64,000 nt of DNA from Companilactobacillus halodurans. GTDB taxonomy: Bacteria > Bacillota > Bacilli > Lactobacillales > Lactobacillaceae. Shown piece by piece: positions 8,885 through 17,508 of this stretch. How positions within the stretch are numbered: the stretch's first letter is position 1; every line of letters starts with the position of its first letter. A model generated the notes under the pieces. It made no database searches, had not been told where the DNA came from, and saw only the letters and a program-made list of their open reading frames with translations. Both the position numbers and the translations under genes were made by a program. The stretch covers positions 1 through 64,000 of the forward strand of contig NZ_VDFP01000003.1 in NCBI RefSeq assembly GCF_009600985.1. Reading direction: 5' to 3'.

Positions 8885-9838
8885 TTAACGATTATTTTTT
8901 TGATTGATCCAATTGGTCGAAATATCCATTGCTGCACGAGTGGCGTTAGTTTGATCGAGAGAATTGACCATTACGAAATCATGTACCATACCTTGGAAGC
9001 GTAATTGCGTAACTTCAACTCCCGCATCACGTAATTTCTTCGCGTAAGCTTCTCCTTCATCTCGTAAGACATCTGCTTCACCATTTAGAATCATTGCGCA
9101 AGGTAGGTCTTTTAAGTCAGAAAGAGAGGCTCTTAATGGAGAAGCCGTAATCTCAGCACGTTCTTGCTTACTCGTTGTATACTTGTCCCAGAACCATTGC
9201 ATGCCGGCTTTAGTTAAGAAGTAATCTTCTGCAAAAGTTTTGTATGATTCAGTTTCAAAATTAGCATCAGTAACTGGGTAGTAAAGTAATTGTTGGGCGA
9301 TAGGAAGACCGTGACGCATCTTAGTCATAATCGTCATAACGGTTGCCATATTGCCTCCAACATAGTCGCCGGAAACGGTGATTTTATCTAAATTGAGTTT
9401 CTTTTCAGAAGCTAAGTTTGATAATTGTTGCAGCACAGAATAACTTTGTTCAATTGCAGTTGGATATTTGGCTTCAGGGGAAAGTGCATATTCAGGGAAA
9501 ACGACTACGGAATTAGTTCTTACAGCTAGTTCACGAATCAATTTATCGTGAGTGTGGGCATTGCCAAAGACCCAGCCAGCGCCGTGAATATAAAAAATAA
9601 CAGGAAGAACTGAGGAGTTGTTTTGAGGTCTGATGAAACGGATATTGATATTGCCCCATTTGCCAGTATTCATTTCAACGTCTTCAATATCAACTTCTCG
9701 TTTTAAAATCGGACTATCTTGAACTTGATCTAAGATAGAACGTCCTAAGGCAGGTTCTACTTCATAGATGCGGGGATGCGATTCATTAGCAATGCTAAAA
9801 TCTAAAGCGGCTTGTTCTAAAGAAATACGATCTGTCAT
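8885..9838 (-). CDS. HSL-family esterase/lipase with the nucleophile Ser replaced by Tyr
   Basis: 317 aa alpha/beta hydrolase of the hormone-sensitive-lipase group. The oxyanion motif HGAGW (85-89), the Asp loop GEADVLRDEG and the His loop GMVHDFVM are all present. The nucleophile elbow reads GDYVGGN where the family has GDS[AV]GGN, so residue 159, the expected catalytic Ser, is Tyr (codon TAT at 9362-9364; one base from TCT). The protein is likely inactive as an esterase unless another residue substitutes. It is divergent from an OhrR-type regulator, with shared operator-like repeats between them. Confidence 0.85.
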   Translation of the reverse strand: MTDRISLEQAALDFSIANESHPRIYEVEPALGRSILDQVQDSPILKREVDIEDVEMNTGKWGNINIRFIRPQNNSSVLPVIFYIHGAGWVFGNAHTHDKLIRELAVRTNSVVVFPEYALSPEAKYPTAIEQSYSVLQQLSNLASEKKLNLDKITVSGDYVGGNMATVMTIMTKMRHGLPIAQQLLYYPVTDANFETESYKTFAEDYFLTKAGMQWFWDKYTTSKQERAEITASPLRASLSDLKDLPCAMILNGEADVLRDEGEAYAKKLRDAGVEVTQLRFQGMVHDFVMVNSLDQTNATRAAMDISTNWINQKNNR

Positions 9839-9857
9839 AATATTATTCCTCTTTCGT

Positions 9858-9940
9858 AATTAAATTGTGCACAACCAATATTGGAGGCAGATATAAATAT
9901 ATAATCAGCGATACATTTTGTCAACAATTAAATTGCACAA
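9858..9940. promoter_or_regulatory. Two operator-like repeats between the esterase and OhrR-type regulator
   Basis: AATTAAATTGTGCACAA (9858-9874), containing the palindrome TTGTGCACAA, recurs as AATTAAATTGCACAA (9926-9940). The spacing and AT-rich dyad resemble OhrR/MarR boxes. The likely binder is the adjacent MarR protein, which would control itself and the divergent esterase. Binding is inferred. Confidence 0.6.
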
Positions 9941-10015
9941 AATATAATTATTTACAATTTCATAGATTTGGAATAAAATGTATTAACGAATAAATTATAA
10001 AAGGGGGCAACAATT

Positions 10016-10468
10016 GTGCCTATTATCGACGACAAGCAACAACCAATCCCTTTAGATGAACATTTATGCTTTTCTCTTTATGCGACGTCACGAGCTATTC
10101 AAAAACTTTATCATGATGGATTGAGCCAAAATGGTTTAACTTATCCGCAGTATTTAGTTTTAGTTTCTTTGTATCAATATCACAATGTGACAGTGAAGAA
10201 ACTGGGCAATTTGTTGGCATTGGATTCAGGAACTTTGACGCCTTTATTGAAGCGCCTCGAAAATGAAGGTTTAGTAAAGCGTCAACGTAGTAAGAAAGAT
10301 GAACGTGTGGTAAATGTTTGTCTAACTGCTGCCGGGACTAAAAAGAGAGAAGAAGTAAATGAACTACCCGAAATATTGGTAAAAAAGAGTCATTTTTCTA
10401 AGACGGAATGGGACAAATTAGAAAGTCTATCGAATAAGCTGTTTGAAAATATTACAGCTAAAGATTAA
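10016..10468 (+). CDS. MarR family regulator, OhrR-like
   Basis: 150 aa winged helix-turn-helix protein. LTYPQYLVLVSLYQ, the recognition helix region LDSGTLTPLLKRLENEGLV, and the wing RSKKDERVVNVCLT are typical of the OhrR branch. The N-terminal LCFSLYATSR keeps the conserved Cys (Cys18) that senses organic hydroperoxides in OhrR. GTG start with AAGGGGG 8 nt upstream. It probably represses the divergent esterase and itself through the repeats at 9858-9940. Oxidant sensing is inferred from the Cys. Confidence 0.85.
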   Translation: MPIIDDKQQPIPLDEHLCFSLYATSRAIQKLYHDGLSQNGLTYPQYLVLVSLYQYHNVTVKKLGNLLALDSGTLTPLLKRLENEGLVKRQRSKKDERVVNVCLTAAGTKKREEVNELPEILVKKSHFSKTEWDKLESLSNKLFENITAKD

Positions 10469-10470
10469 AA

Positions 10471-10513
10471 AATAAGCTCTAGCAATCAGTTGATTGCTAG
10501 AGCTTATTTTTGT
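10471..10513. terminator. Bidirectional terminator between the MarR gene and nrdF
   Basis: An 18-bp perfect stem (10471-10488 with 10491-10508; AATAAGCTCTAGCAATCA and its complement) has flanking A and T runs and serves both converging genes. Confidence 0.9.
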
Positions 10514-10518
10514 GTAAT

Positions 10519-11544
10519 CTATTTTAATTTTTTAACTTTACTAAAGAGCGAATCGCTTTCTGGCGTCTTACGATCGCCAGTACGACCGATATCGTAATCG
10601 GAATCTTTCATAGCTTCAACTTTACCCATCAAGTAGCCGTTACCTACTTGTGAGAAGAAGTCATGATTACTTGTACCAGTTGAGATACCGTTCATAACGA
10701 TAGGGTTGACATCTTCAGCGTTACCATCTGGGAATAGTGGTTCTTGACCCAAATTCATCAGCGCTTTGTTAGCGTTATAACGCAAGAAGACCATAACTTC
10801 ATCGACCCAGCCAACTTCCTTATAGAGTTCACGAGTGTATTTTTCTTCGTTGTCATATAAGGTATAGAGCAAATCGTACATCCAATCCTTTAAATCAGCT
10901 TGTTCTTTTTCGCTTAGTTCGTTGAAACCTAATTGGAATTTATAACCAATGTAAGTTCCGTGAACGGATTCGTCACGAATAATCAACTTAATGATTTCAG
11001 CAACATTAGCTAATTTGTTATTGCCTAAATAATAAAGTGGCGTGTAAAAACCGGAGTAGAATAAGAAACTTTCCAAGAAGACGCTGGCAACTTTCTTTTC
11101 CAATGGCTTGCCATTTTGATAGATGTCATTGATGAACTTGGCCTTTTTTTGAAGGTATTCGTTGTGATCAGTCCAGTCAAAAATCTCATCGATTTCTTCA
11201 GCAGTGTTCAAAGTACTGAAAATAGAGGAGTAACTTTTGGCATGGACTGATTCCATAAATTCAATGTTATTGAAGACGGCTGTTTCGGCTTGAGTTCTGG
11301 TATCTTTTAGCATAGCTTGGATACCATCTTGAGATTGCAAAGTATCAAGCAAAGTCAAACCACCAAAGACGTGACCGACAACGGTGTGTTCAGCGGGACT
11401 CAAAGTTCTCCAGTCATCCATATCGTTAGATAAAGGAATTCTAGTATCGAGCCAAAATTGAGAAGTTAGCTTTTCCCAAGTTTCCTTGTCGATTTGGTCT
11501 TCAAGTTTATTCCAATTCATTGATTTGTAATATGTTTCAACCAT
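10519..11544 (-). CDS. nrdF: Class Ib ribonucleotide reductase beta subunit NrdF
   Basis: 341 aa, the radical-harbouring small subunit that works with NrdE to reduce ribonucleoside diphosphates. Metal ligand regions are visible: ESVHAKSYSSIFSTL (Glu and His of helix C) and IIRDESVHGTYIGYKFQLG (Glu-x2-His). The start WNKLEDQIDKETWEKLTSQFWLDTRIPLSNDMDDW is typical of lactobacillus NrdF. Last gene of the nrdHIEF operon, 15 nt after nrdE, with an AGGAGG-type ribosome binding site. Confidence 0.95.
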   Translation of the reverse strand: MVETYYKSMNWNKLEDQIDKETWEKLTSQFWLDTRIPLSNDMDDWRTLSPAEHTVVGHVFGGLTLLDTLQSQDGIQAMLKDTRTQAETAVFNNIEFMESVHAKSYSSIFSTLNTAEEIDEIFDWTDHNEYLQKKAKFINDIYQNGKPLEKKVASVFLESFLFYSGFYTPLYYLGNNKLANVAEIIKLIIRDESVHGTYIGYKFQLGFNELSEKEQADLKDWMYDLLYTLYDNEEKYTRELYKEVGWVDEVMVFLRYNANKALMNLGQEPLFPDGNAEDVNPIVMNGISTGTSNHDFFSQVGNGYLMGKVEAMKDSDYDIGRTGDRKTPESDSLFSKVKKLK

Positions 11545-11559
11545 TATAAAAATTTCCTC

Positions 11560-13725
11560 CTAGATTGAGCAGCTTTCACATTCGTTACTACCGATTTCAT
11601 CGTTATTCTCAGTAAAGGTTCTAATGTAATAAAGCGACTTGATACCCTTGTAGTAAGCGTAGTTACGTAAAATACTTAAGTCTCTGGTAGTTTGTTTAGG
11701 ATCGTCTTTCCATTCATAGATTCCTTCAGGAATTTGTGAACGCATGAAGAGCGTCAAACTCATACCTTGATCAATGTGTTCTTGAGCTGAAGCATAAGTA
11801 TCGATAACTTTACGCATATCAGTATCATAAGCTGATTTGTAGTACTTGATTGTGTCGTTACTTAAGAAGGGAGCTGGGAAATAGATTTTACCATTTTTCT
11901 TCTCTTGTCTTTCTTCAACTAAACGTGTAACAGGTTGCAAACTAGCACTAGTGTTGTTGACATAAGAGATTGAACCTGTTGGAGCAACTGCCATCCGGTA
12001 GGCGTTATAAAGGCCATCACGCATAACTTTTTGTTTTAAATCTTTCCAATCGCTAGGACTTGGGATGAAGATGCCATCAAATAATTCTTTGACAGCGGGC
12101 AACTTTGGAGCGAAGCTCTCATTTACATACTTATCGAAGTATGAACCATCGGCGTATTTTGATTTTTCAAAATTCTTGAAGGTTTCATTACGGTCTCTAG
12201 CAATATTGTTGCTTTCTACTAAAGTCCAGTAATTCAACAACAAGAAATAAACGTTAATGAACTCAATGGCTTCAGGTGAACCATATTCGAGGTGGTGACA
12301 AGCTAGGAAGGTATGCAACCCCATAGCGCCTAAACCGATTGAGTGGTTGACTTTGTTACCATTGGCAACTGGAGGAACGGCAACGATATTTGAAGCATCG
12401 CTGACAAAAGTCAAAGCACGAGTCATGGCACGGATTGACTTACCAAAATCGGGACTTTGCATCATATTCAAGATGTTAGTTGAACCAAGGTTACAGCTGA
12501 CATCAGTTCCCATTTTGACGTAATCTTGAGCGTCATTTAATTCTGAAGGTATTTGAACTTGTTGAATCTCAGTACAGAGATTACTCATGATGATCTTGCC
12601 ATCGATAGGGTTGTCGCGATTGACAGTATCGATATTTAGAACATATGGATAACCTGATTCTTGTTGCAATTTACTGATTTCGTCTTCAAGTTCACGTGCT
12701 TCAATCTTATATTTCTTGATACGGTCGTCTTTGACCATATTGTCGTATTCTTTAGTGATGTCGACATAAGAGAAAGGTACGCCGTAAACTCTTTCAACTG
12801 AATAAGGGCTGAATAAATACATATCTTCGTTATTACGAACTAATTCGTAATATTTATCAGGAACGATAACACCAAGTGAAAGGGTCTTAACACGGATTTT
12901 TTCATCAGCATTTTCCTTTTTAGCTGACAAGAAATCGATGATGTCAGGATGGAAGACGTTCAAATAAACGGCTCCGGCACCTTGACGTTGTCCTAATTGG
13001 TTACTGTAACTGAAACTGTCTTCCAACAATTTCATAACTGGTAGAACACCAGATGAAGAGTTGTCGACACCTTTGATTGGTGAACCTGATTCACGCAAAT
13101 TAGATAAGGTGATACCAACTCCGCCACCGATACGTGATAGTTGTAAAGCAGAGTTGACAGTTCTTCCGATACTGTTCATGTCGTCAGTTACTTGCAATAA
13201 GAAACAAGAAACGTATTCGCCACGACGTTTGCGACCAGCGTTCAAAAATGAAGGCGTAGCAGGTTGATAACGTTGAGCAATCATTTCTTTGGCCAAGGCT
13301 TTAGCTAGTTCTTGATCGCCATTGGCATATAAAAGGGCATTAAAAAGAATCCTCATTTCATAATTTTCTAGGTAGAGGTCACCGTCATCCGTCTTTAAGG
13401 CGTATTGATTGTAGAACTTATAAGCAGCCATAAAGGACTGAAACTTAAAGTTTTGATCCATCAAGTCTTGATAAAGTTGGTCGATGAATTCATGAGGATA
13501 TTCATCGATAACATTTTTTTCGATATAGTTGTTTTGAACTAAGTAGTCGATATGATCTTTGAAAGAAGCAAATTTCTTTGTGTTTGGTTCAACATTTTCT
13601 TTGAAAAAGGCAACAACAGCTTCTTTATCCTTGTTTAAAGGAATTTTATCATCCACGGGGATGTTGATTTCGTTATTTAATTTAAAATAACTGAGTTTGG
13701 TTGCGTCTAGGCTATTTAGTCCCAA
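11560..13725 (-). CDS. nrdE: Class Ib ribonucleotide reductase alpha subunit NrdE
   Basis: 721 aa, the catalytic large subunit. Active-site segments are present: NAGRKRRGEYVSCFLLQ, GGGVGITLSNLR, NLCTEI, VSCNLGSTNI and the C-terminal cysteine pair CESCSI that is re-reduced by NrdH. Short N-terminus without the full ATP cone, as expected for class Ib. The start is TTG at 13725, inside the last codons of nrdI, with a weak upstream SD; translation is probably coupled to nrdI. Confidence 0.95.
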   Translation of the reverse strand: MGLNSLDATKLSYFKLNNEINIPVDDKIPLNKDKEAVVAFFKENVEPNTKKFASFKDHIDYLVQNNYIEKNVIDEYPHEFIDQLYQDLMDQNFKFQSFMAAYKFYNQYALKTDDGDLYLENYEMRILFNALLYANGDQELAKALAKEMIAQRYQPATPSFLNAGRKRRGEYVSCFLLQVTDDMNSIGRTVNSALQLSRIGGGVGITLSNLRESGSPIKGVDNSSSGVLPVMKLLEDSFSYSNQLGQRQGAGAVYLNVFHPDIIDFLSAKKENADEKIRVKTLSLGVIVPDKYYELVRNNEDMYLFSPYSVERVYGVPFSYVDITKEYDNMVKDDRIKKYKIEARELEDEISKLQQESGYPYVLNIDTVNRDNPIDGKIIMSNLCTEIQQVQIPSELNDAQDYVKMGTDVSCNLGSTNILNMMQSPDFGKSIRAMTRALTFVSDASNIVAVPPVANGNKVNHSIGLGAMGLHTFLACHHLEYGSPEAIEFINVYFLLLNYWTLVESNNIARDRNETFKNFEKSKYADGSYFDKYVNESFAPKLPAVKELFDGIFIPSPSDWKDLKQKVMRDGLYNAYRMAVAPTGSISYVNNTSASLQPVTRLVEERQEKKNGKIYFPAPFLSNDTIKYYKSAYDTDMRKVIDTYASAQEHIDQGMSLTLFMRSQIPEGIYEWKDDPKQTTRDLSILRNYAYYKGIKSLYYIRTFTENNDEIGSNECESCSI

Positions 13726-14086
13726 TTTTATTCACTACTTTCTTAAAGTTTTCGACATCTTTTTGTGTTCCGTTGAATTCAAATTGGAAGACGACCGGAA
13801 CATCTAAGGCTGAAGCGATATCCTTAGCAGTGTGATTATAGAGCGTATTGAAATTACGGTTGCCGCCACCAGCGACACCAACGCAGTTTTTAGCATTATC
13901 TTCGTATTGAAGAAAATCAATTACTGGATCCATCATATCGTCGTCATAAGAAGGCACGATAAGAATAAATGACCGATCCATCTTGTAGAAAGGATCGGCG
14001 TCGGTTATTTCGTATCCATCTATTCCTAATTTATTGACGAAACGTTTTGTTTGACCAGTAATGGAATAATAGGCAACTTCTTTCAA
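13712..14086 (-). CDS. nrdI: Flavodoxin-like NrdI
   Basis: 124 aa flavoprotein that supplies oxidant for assembling the manganese cofactor of NrdF. The FMN phosphate loop SITGQTKRFV (8-17) and the GVAGGGNRNFN segment (~91-101) match NrdI. It overlaps nrdE by 14 nt and follows nrdH by 2 nt. Confidence 0.92.
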   Translation of the reverse strand: MKEVAYYSITGQTKRFVNKLGIDGYEITDADPFYKMDRSFILIVPSYDDDMMDPVIDFLQYEDNAKNCVGVAGGGNRNFNTLYNHTAKDIASALDVPVVFQFEFNGTQKDVENFKKVVNKIGTK

Positions 14087-14088
14087 AA

Positions 14089-14319
14089 TTAGCCTACGAG
14101 CTCTTTTAAGCTATCTGGACGGAAACCGACGATTGGGTCCATAGAATCATTCATAACGATGGGAACACTTTGGAAACCTTGTTGTTTTAAAGCATCAAGA
14201 TATTGTGGCTCTTGATTGATATTTCTTTCTTCAAAAGAAACGTTGTGTTCCTTCAAGAATCTTTTGGTCATTTTGCATTGCATGCAGTTGTTTTTACTAT
14301 ATACGATAACATTATTCAT
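14089..14319 (-). CDS. nrdH: Glutaredoxin-like NrdH redoxin
   Basis: 76 aa thioredoxin-fold protein with the redox motif CMQC (residues 12-15), the cis-Pro region SVPIV and the C-terminal GFRPDSLKEL motif typical of NrdH. It delivers electrons to NrdE. First gene of the operon. Confidence 0.95.
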   Translation of the reverse strand: MNNVIVYSKNNCMQCKMTKRFLKEHNVSFEERNINQEPQYLDALKQQGFQSVPIVMNDSMDPIVGFRPDSLKELVG

Positions 14320-14375
14320 AAGTATTACTTCCTCTCGCTTGCGTTCTAAATCAGTATAATCATTTAATTAAATAA

Positions 14376-14391
14376 ACACAACATATTGTGT
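14376..14391. promoter_or_regulatory. NrdR box upstream of nrdHIEF
   Basis: ACACAACATATTGTGT closely matches the NrdR consensus (acaCwAtATaTwGtgt) 57 nt before the nrdH start. A more degenerate partner (ACACGATATAGCATGG) lies at 14410-14425; its centre-to-centre distance of about 34 bp is slightly over the usual three helical turns. NrdR would repress the operon when dATP is high. Confidence 0.75.
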
Positions 14392-14589
14392 TCACATGTA
14401 ACGAGCAATACACGATATAGCATGGTTATGTCGCCATTATAAATCAGTGACAAACGTGTGTGCCCACGCAATTTTTAGCGTTTTGCGTTACAATTTCAAA
14501 TAATTTTTCGATTCGTGGTAAAATTAGCGTAATGACTATTATAGAGTTATGGAGTGTTTAAAACAATTAATTTTAGTTGGGAGAAAACT

Positions 14590-15216
14590 ATGAACTCTTG
14601 GAATTTTGTGGGAATTATTGCATGGATCATTGTCATAGCACTTTTGATCTTTGTTGTCTTTAATATTAGAAATCGTCATTTAAAAATTCTCGTGGGCCAA
14701 AAAAAGAAAATTACTTGGACCACTATTTTAACGGATTTATTAGAAATTGTCGTCATAATTTTAGCTGTTATCGGACTTTTATATAATAGCTTGTTTACGA
14801 AGGTTGATTTGACAGATAAAAGTGAAGTCGCCGTTTCATATAAATATGATCCGATGATTGTTCAAACGACTGATGATGGACAAGGATACTATGTCAAAAT
14901 CAATAAAAAAGAATCTAGTTCGGCAACTGATGTTTATCAATATTGGTTGAATAATTCGACTTATACCGTCTCAAGCAAAAACGCCACAGTTTCAGATGCA
15001 ACTTTGCCATTTACCGTTTCAGGATTGCATTTAGACTGGCCAATGAAAAAAATCAAGAAGATGGATTCAAAATACCAGTTTGCTTACGTAATTACCGTCC
15101 AAGCTAAGTATAAGAATAACTTCATCAACGGATTAGGCTTGAAGGCTAATCGCTATGCCATGGAATATCGAGTATTGAGGGTTCCAGCTAGATCGTTTAT
15201 TAACGTCGAACGCTAG
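14590..15216 (+). CDS. LVIS_2131-like membrane-anchored protein
   Basis: About 208 aa: two N-terminal membrane helices (about 5-27 and 45-68) joined by a short basic loop, then a ~140-residue extracellular beta-rich domain. The DLTDKSEVAVSYKYDPMIVQTTDDGQGYYV opening resembles lactobacillus proteins known as LVIS_2131 family; function unknown. The frame is open from GTG 14554, but ATG 14590 has TTGGGAG 6-7 nt upstream and gives the usual N-terminus (MNSWNFVGIIAWIIV). Single gene with a terminator behind it. Confidence 0.7.
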   Translation: MNSWNFVGIIAWIIVIALLIFVVFNIRNRHLKILVGQKKKITWTTILTDLLEIVVIILAVIGLLYNSLFTKVDLTDKSEVAVSYKYDPMIVQTTDDGQGYYVKINKKESSSATDVYQYWLNNSTYTVSSKNATVSDATLPFTVSGLHLDWPMKKIKKMDSKYQFAYVITVQAKYKNNFINGLGLKANRYAMEYRVLRVPARSFINVER

Positions 15217-15281
15217 AAAAATTTAAAAATATTAAAAGTAAGGTTTAGAGATTCAACTTTTAATCATAATGATAAAGATAA

Positions 15282-15325
15282 AATAGGTGTGACAATCGTA
15301 AATGGTTATCACGCCTATTATTTTT
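15282..15325 (+). terminator. Terminator after the LVIS_2131-like gene
   Basis: AATAGGTGTGA (15282-15292) pairs with TCACGCCTATT (15309-15319) with one G-T pair, followed by a T-rich tail. Confidence 0.8.
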
Positions 15326-15442
15326 GTGAAAATATTTAAAATAAATTAACGACTTATTCTATTTTGATATAACAGGCAGTTAAAACCTGAATGCTTTGAA
15401 TTACGTGCTAAACTTATTTCATCAATAACAAGGGGATGAAAG

Positions 15443-16402
15443 GTGAAAAATCATACGAAAATAATCTTAACTTTTTCATTTCTGCTGCTTTTGTCTGGCT
15501 GCGGTCAACATCAAAAAACGAGTCACTCAAAACCTGCGACAACTCGCACGCATCAACAAAAGAAAAAGACAAAAACTTTGGAATTTACAAAGGGTGTTCC
15601 CAAAGATTTTCAAGCAGTTTATCATCAATATACTCCTCAAGCAAATACCGTATCTGATGAAATGTCCGAAGTTAAATTCACCAAGACTAAGCTGTCGATG
15701 AAGGATTTGGTTGAAAATGTGGAACGAGAAAGTTTAGATGATATTTACTACTACCAGTTGACGGACAATTCCTATATTTTGTATGATGATATTTCATTTA
15801 AAAAAGTAAAGATTCTTGCCAATAAAGATATAGCCGTTTTTAGAAGTCGCAGTAAATATCAGGATGCTGTCGATAATACTGATAAAGAAATTTATCATCC
15901 AGGTCCAGTTCCAAAAGATTTGCGACTATTGCCCAAGAATTTGGATAATAAATTTTATGTCAGCGACAATAATCCTGCCAGATACCTTAGTTTTAATTGT
16001 CCACCTGAAAATTCTTATTTAGCTATTGTTCAAATGGATGGGGAGGAAAAATATCCCATTATTTATAAAGACATAATGGTTAAAAATGGCAAGTATGTTT
16101 TGAATCAATATAATTTAAATCAATCTAAAGAGATTTTAGGACAGTTGGTTTTATTAAGATTGTCGAAAACGAAGCTTCAAGATGCGAATACTGGAGAAAC
16201 CTATTCGTTATTTCAAAATAAAAATAGTACTCCTAAAGAAACGGCCATTGATAAATTAGGCATTACAATAAAGCCTAAAATTTATCATGTGCCGGAAAAG
16301 CATCAGACTAAAGAACAAAAGACTTACGATTTTGCTGACGATCAAGATGATGATTATTACGATACTTATGATGACTTTGGACTCAATGAAGGCGACGATT
16401 AA
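15443..16402 (+). CDS. Lipoprotein of unknown function with an acidic tail
   Basis: 319 aa. The N-terminus is a lipoprotein signal with lipobox LLSGC (Cys ~20), followed by a Ser/Thr/Lys/His-rich linker (to ~50). The ~200-residue body has no recognised domain. The last ~25 residues are almost all Asp, Tyr and Gly (DDQDDDYYDTYDDFG). It should be tethered to the outer face of the membrane. GTG start with AAGGGG 7 nt upstream. The acidic tail suggests cation or cationic-polymer binding, but that is a guess. Confidence 0.7.
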   Translation: MKNHTKIILTFSFLLLLSGCGQHQKTSHSKPATTRTHQQKKKTKTLEFTKGVPKDFQAVYHQYTPQANTVSDEMSEVKFTKTKLSMKDLVENVERESLDDIYYYQLTDNSYILYDDISFKKVKILANKDIAVFRSRSKYQDAVDNTDKEIYHPGPVPKDLRLLPKNLDNKFYVSDNNPARYLSFNCPPENSYLAIVQMDGEEKYPIIYKDIMVKNGKYVLNQYNLNQSKEILGQLVLLRLSKTKLQDANTGETYSLFQNKNSTPKETAIDKLGITIKPKIYHVPEKHQTKEQKTYDFADDQDDDYYDTYDDFGLNEGDD

Positions 16403-16407
16403 GAGTC

Positions 16408-16433
16408 AAAAAAAGACCGAACATTTTGTCCGG
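16408..16433 (-). terminator. Terminator of the 16446 gene (minus strand)
   Basis: On the minus strand CCGGACA pairs with TGTTCGG around a 3-nt loop, then TCTTTTTTT. It lies between two converging genes. There is no T tail on the plus side, so it works for the minus gene only. Confidence 0.75.
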
Positions 16434-16445
16434 CCGGTTAAATCA

Positions 16446-16655
16446 TTACTTAGCTTTTTTGATTTTCTTGATGCTTACAACAATTTTGTTGTTTAATTCC
16501 ATTTTATTAGAATTATCTTTGGGATCATTTTTAACAATTTCCATCAAAGCTGAGTGTTCGTAAATCTTTTCAACTTTACCTTGGAATGGGTAATCCATAT
16601 CTTCATCAACGGAGCAATCGTAAACAGTACCAACTTTTAAGTCTTCTATTTTCAT
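16446..16655 (-). CDS. Small DUF2187-like protein
   Basis: 69 aa. Its layout (EDLKVGTVYDCSV, then FQGKVEKIYEHSALMEI, then ELNNKIVVSIKKIK) looks like a small SH3/KOW-like beta barrel and resembles DUF2187 proteins of Bacilli, which have no known function. GAGGAG ribosome binding site upstream. Monocistronic and convergent with the lipoprotein gene. Confidence 0.65.
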   Translation of the reverse strand: MKIEDLKVGTVYDCSVDEDMDYPFQGKVEKIYEHSALMEIVKNDPKDNSNKMELNNKIVVSIKKIKKAK

Positions 16656-16739
16656 ATGTAAATTCTCCTCGGATTAATTACTTAACAGACTAGTATAATA
16701 ATATAGTAGAAGAAATATTTCAAACTTAGGGGTCCCATA

Positions 16740-17297
16740 ATGGATAAAAAAATTATCGTTATCACTGGAGCAAGTGGAACTGGTAAAACAACAATTAGCA
16801 AATACTTACAAGATACTTATCATATACCTAGTGTTATAACTCACACTACTAGATTACCACGTACGGGCGAAAAAAATGGCATTGACTACTATTTTGAAAC
16901 AAAAGATAGCTTTTCAAACAACCATTATTTGGAAAAAGTTGAATATAGCGGCAACTGGTACGGATCTTCTGAAGAAAGTCTGAATCGCACTTGGGAACAA
17001 TATGACGCCGCTAGCATTGTTGTTGATACTAAAGGGGCCGTCTCCTACAAAGAAAAGTATGGAAAAAACGCCGTGGTCATCTTTTTAGAGGTCGACTTGG
17101 AAACAGTCACTCAGAGACTTGAAAATCGTGGGGACGATAAAGCTCGTTTACAAACTCGAATCAATAGTAATGAATTCCAGCGAGATTTGAAAATTCCTGA
17201 AGAATTAAGAGGTAAATCCTACGTAATAGTTAACAATAATATCAAAATAACCAAAGAAACCGTTGCAAAAATACTAGTAAATGAAAAAATCAAATAA
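16740..17297 (+). CDS. Guanylate kinase-like protein (paralogue of Gmk)
   Basis: 185 aa with P-loop GASGTGKT (10-17), the GMP-binding segment THTTRLPRTGEKNGIDYYF (33-52) and a lid-like arginine stretch (LENRGDDKARLQTRI). These are guanylate kinase features. It stands alone, not in the usual gmk-rpoZ context, and the nucleotide-binding region is shortened, so it may be a paralogue with another substrate. ATG start preceded by a GGGG run. Confidence 0.7.
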   Translation: MDKKIIVITGASGTGKTTISKYLQDTYHIPSVITHTTRLPRTGEKNGIDYYFETKDSFSNNHYLEKVEYSGNWYGSSEESLNRTWEQYDAASIVVDTKGAVSYKEKYGKNAVVIFLEVDLETVTQRLENRGDDKARLQTRINSNEFQRDLKIPEELRGKSYVIVNNNIKITKETVAKILVNEKIK

Positions 17298-17310
17298 AAA
17301 GCCTTTTCAC

Positions 17311-17358
17311 AAAAGGACTCTTATCGCTTATGTAACAACGATGAGAGCCCTTTTATTT
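17311..17358 (+). terminator. Terminator after the guanylate kinase-like gene
   Basis: AAAAGGACTCTTATCG pairs with CGATGAGAGCCCTTTT (17311-17326 with 17339-17354) and is followed by Ts. Confidence 0.85.
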
Positions 17359-17508
17359 TGTGAATGACAAAGTGTAACATTCTTATACAATTACTGTAAC
17401 AATTCTGCAATATTCAGAGAGTATTATAGTCATCGTTGAGTGATAAGAAAATAATAATTAATAAAAACTTAAGGAATAAAAACAAACCATTAACGGGGGA
17501 TTTAAATT

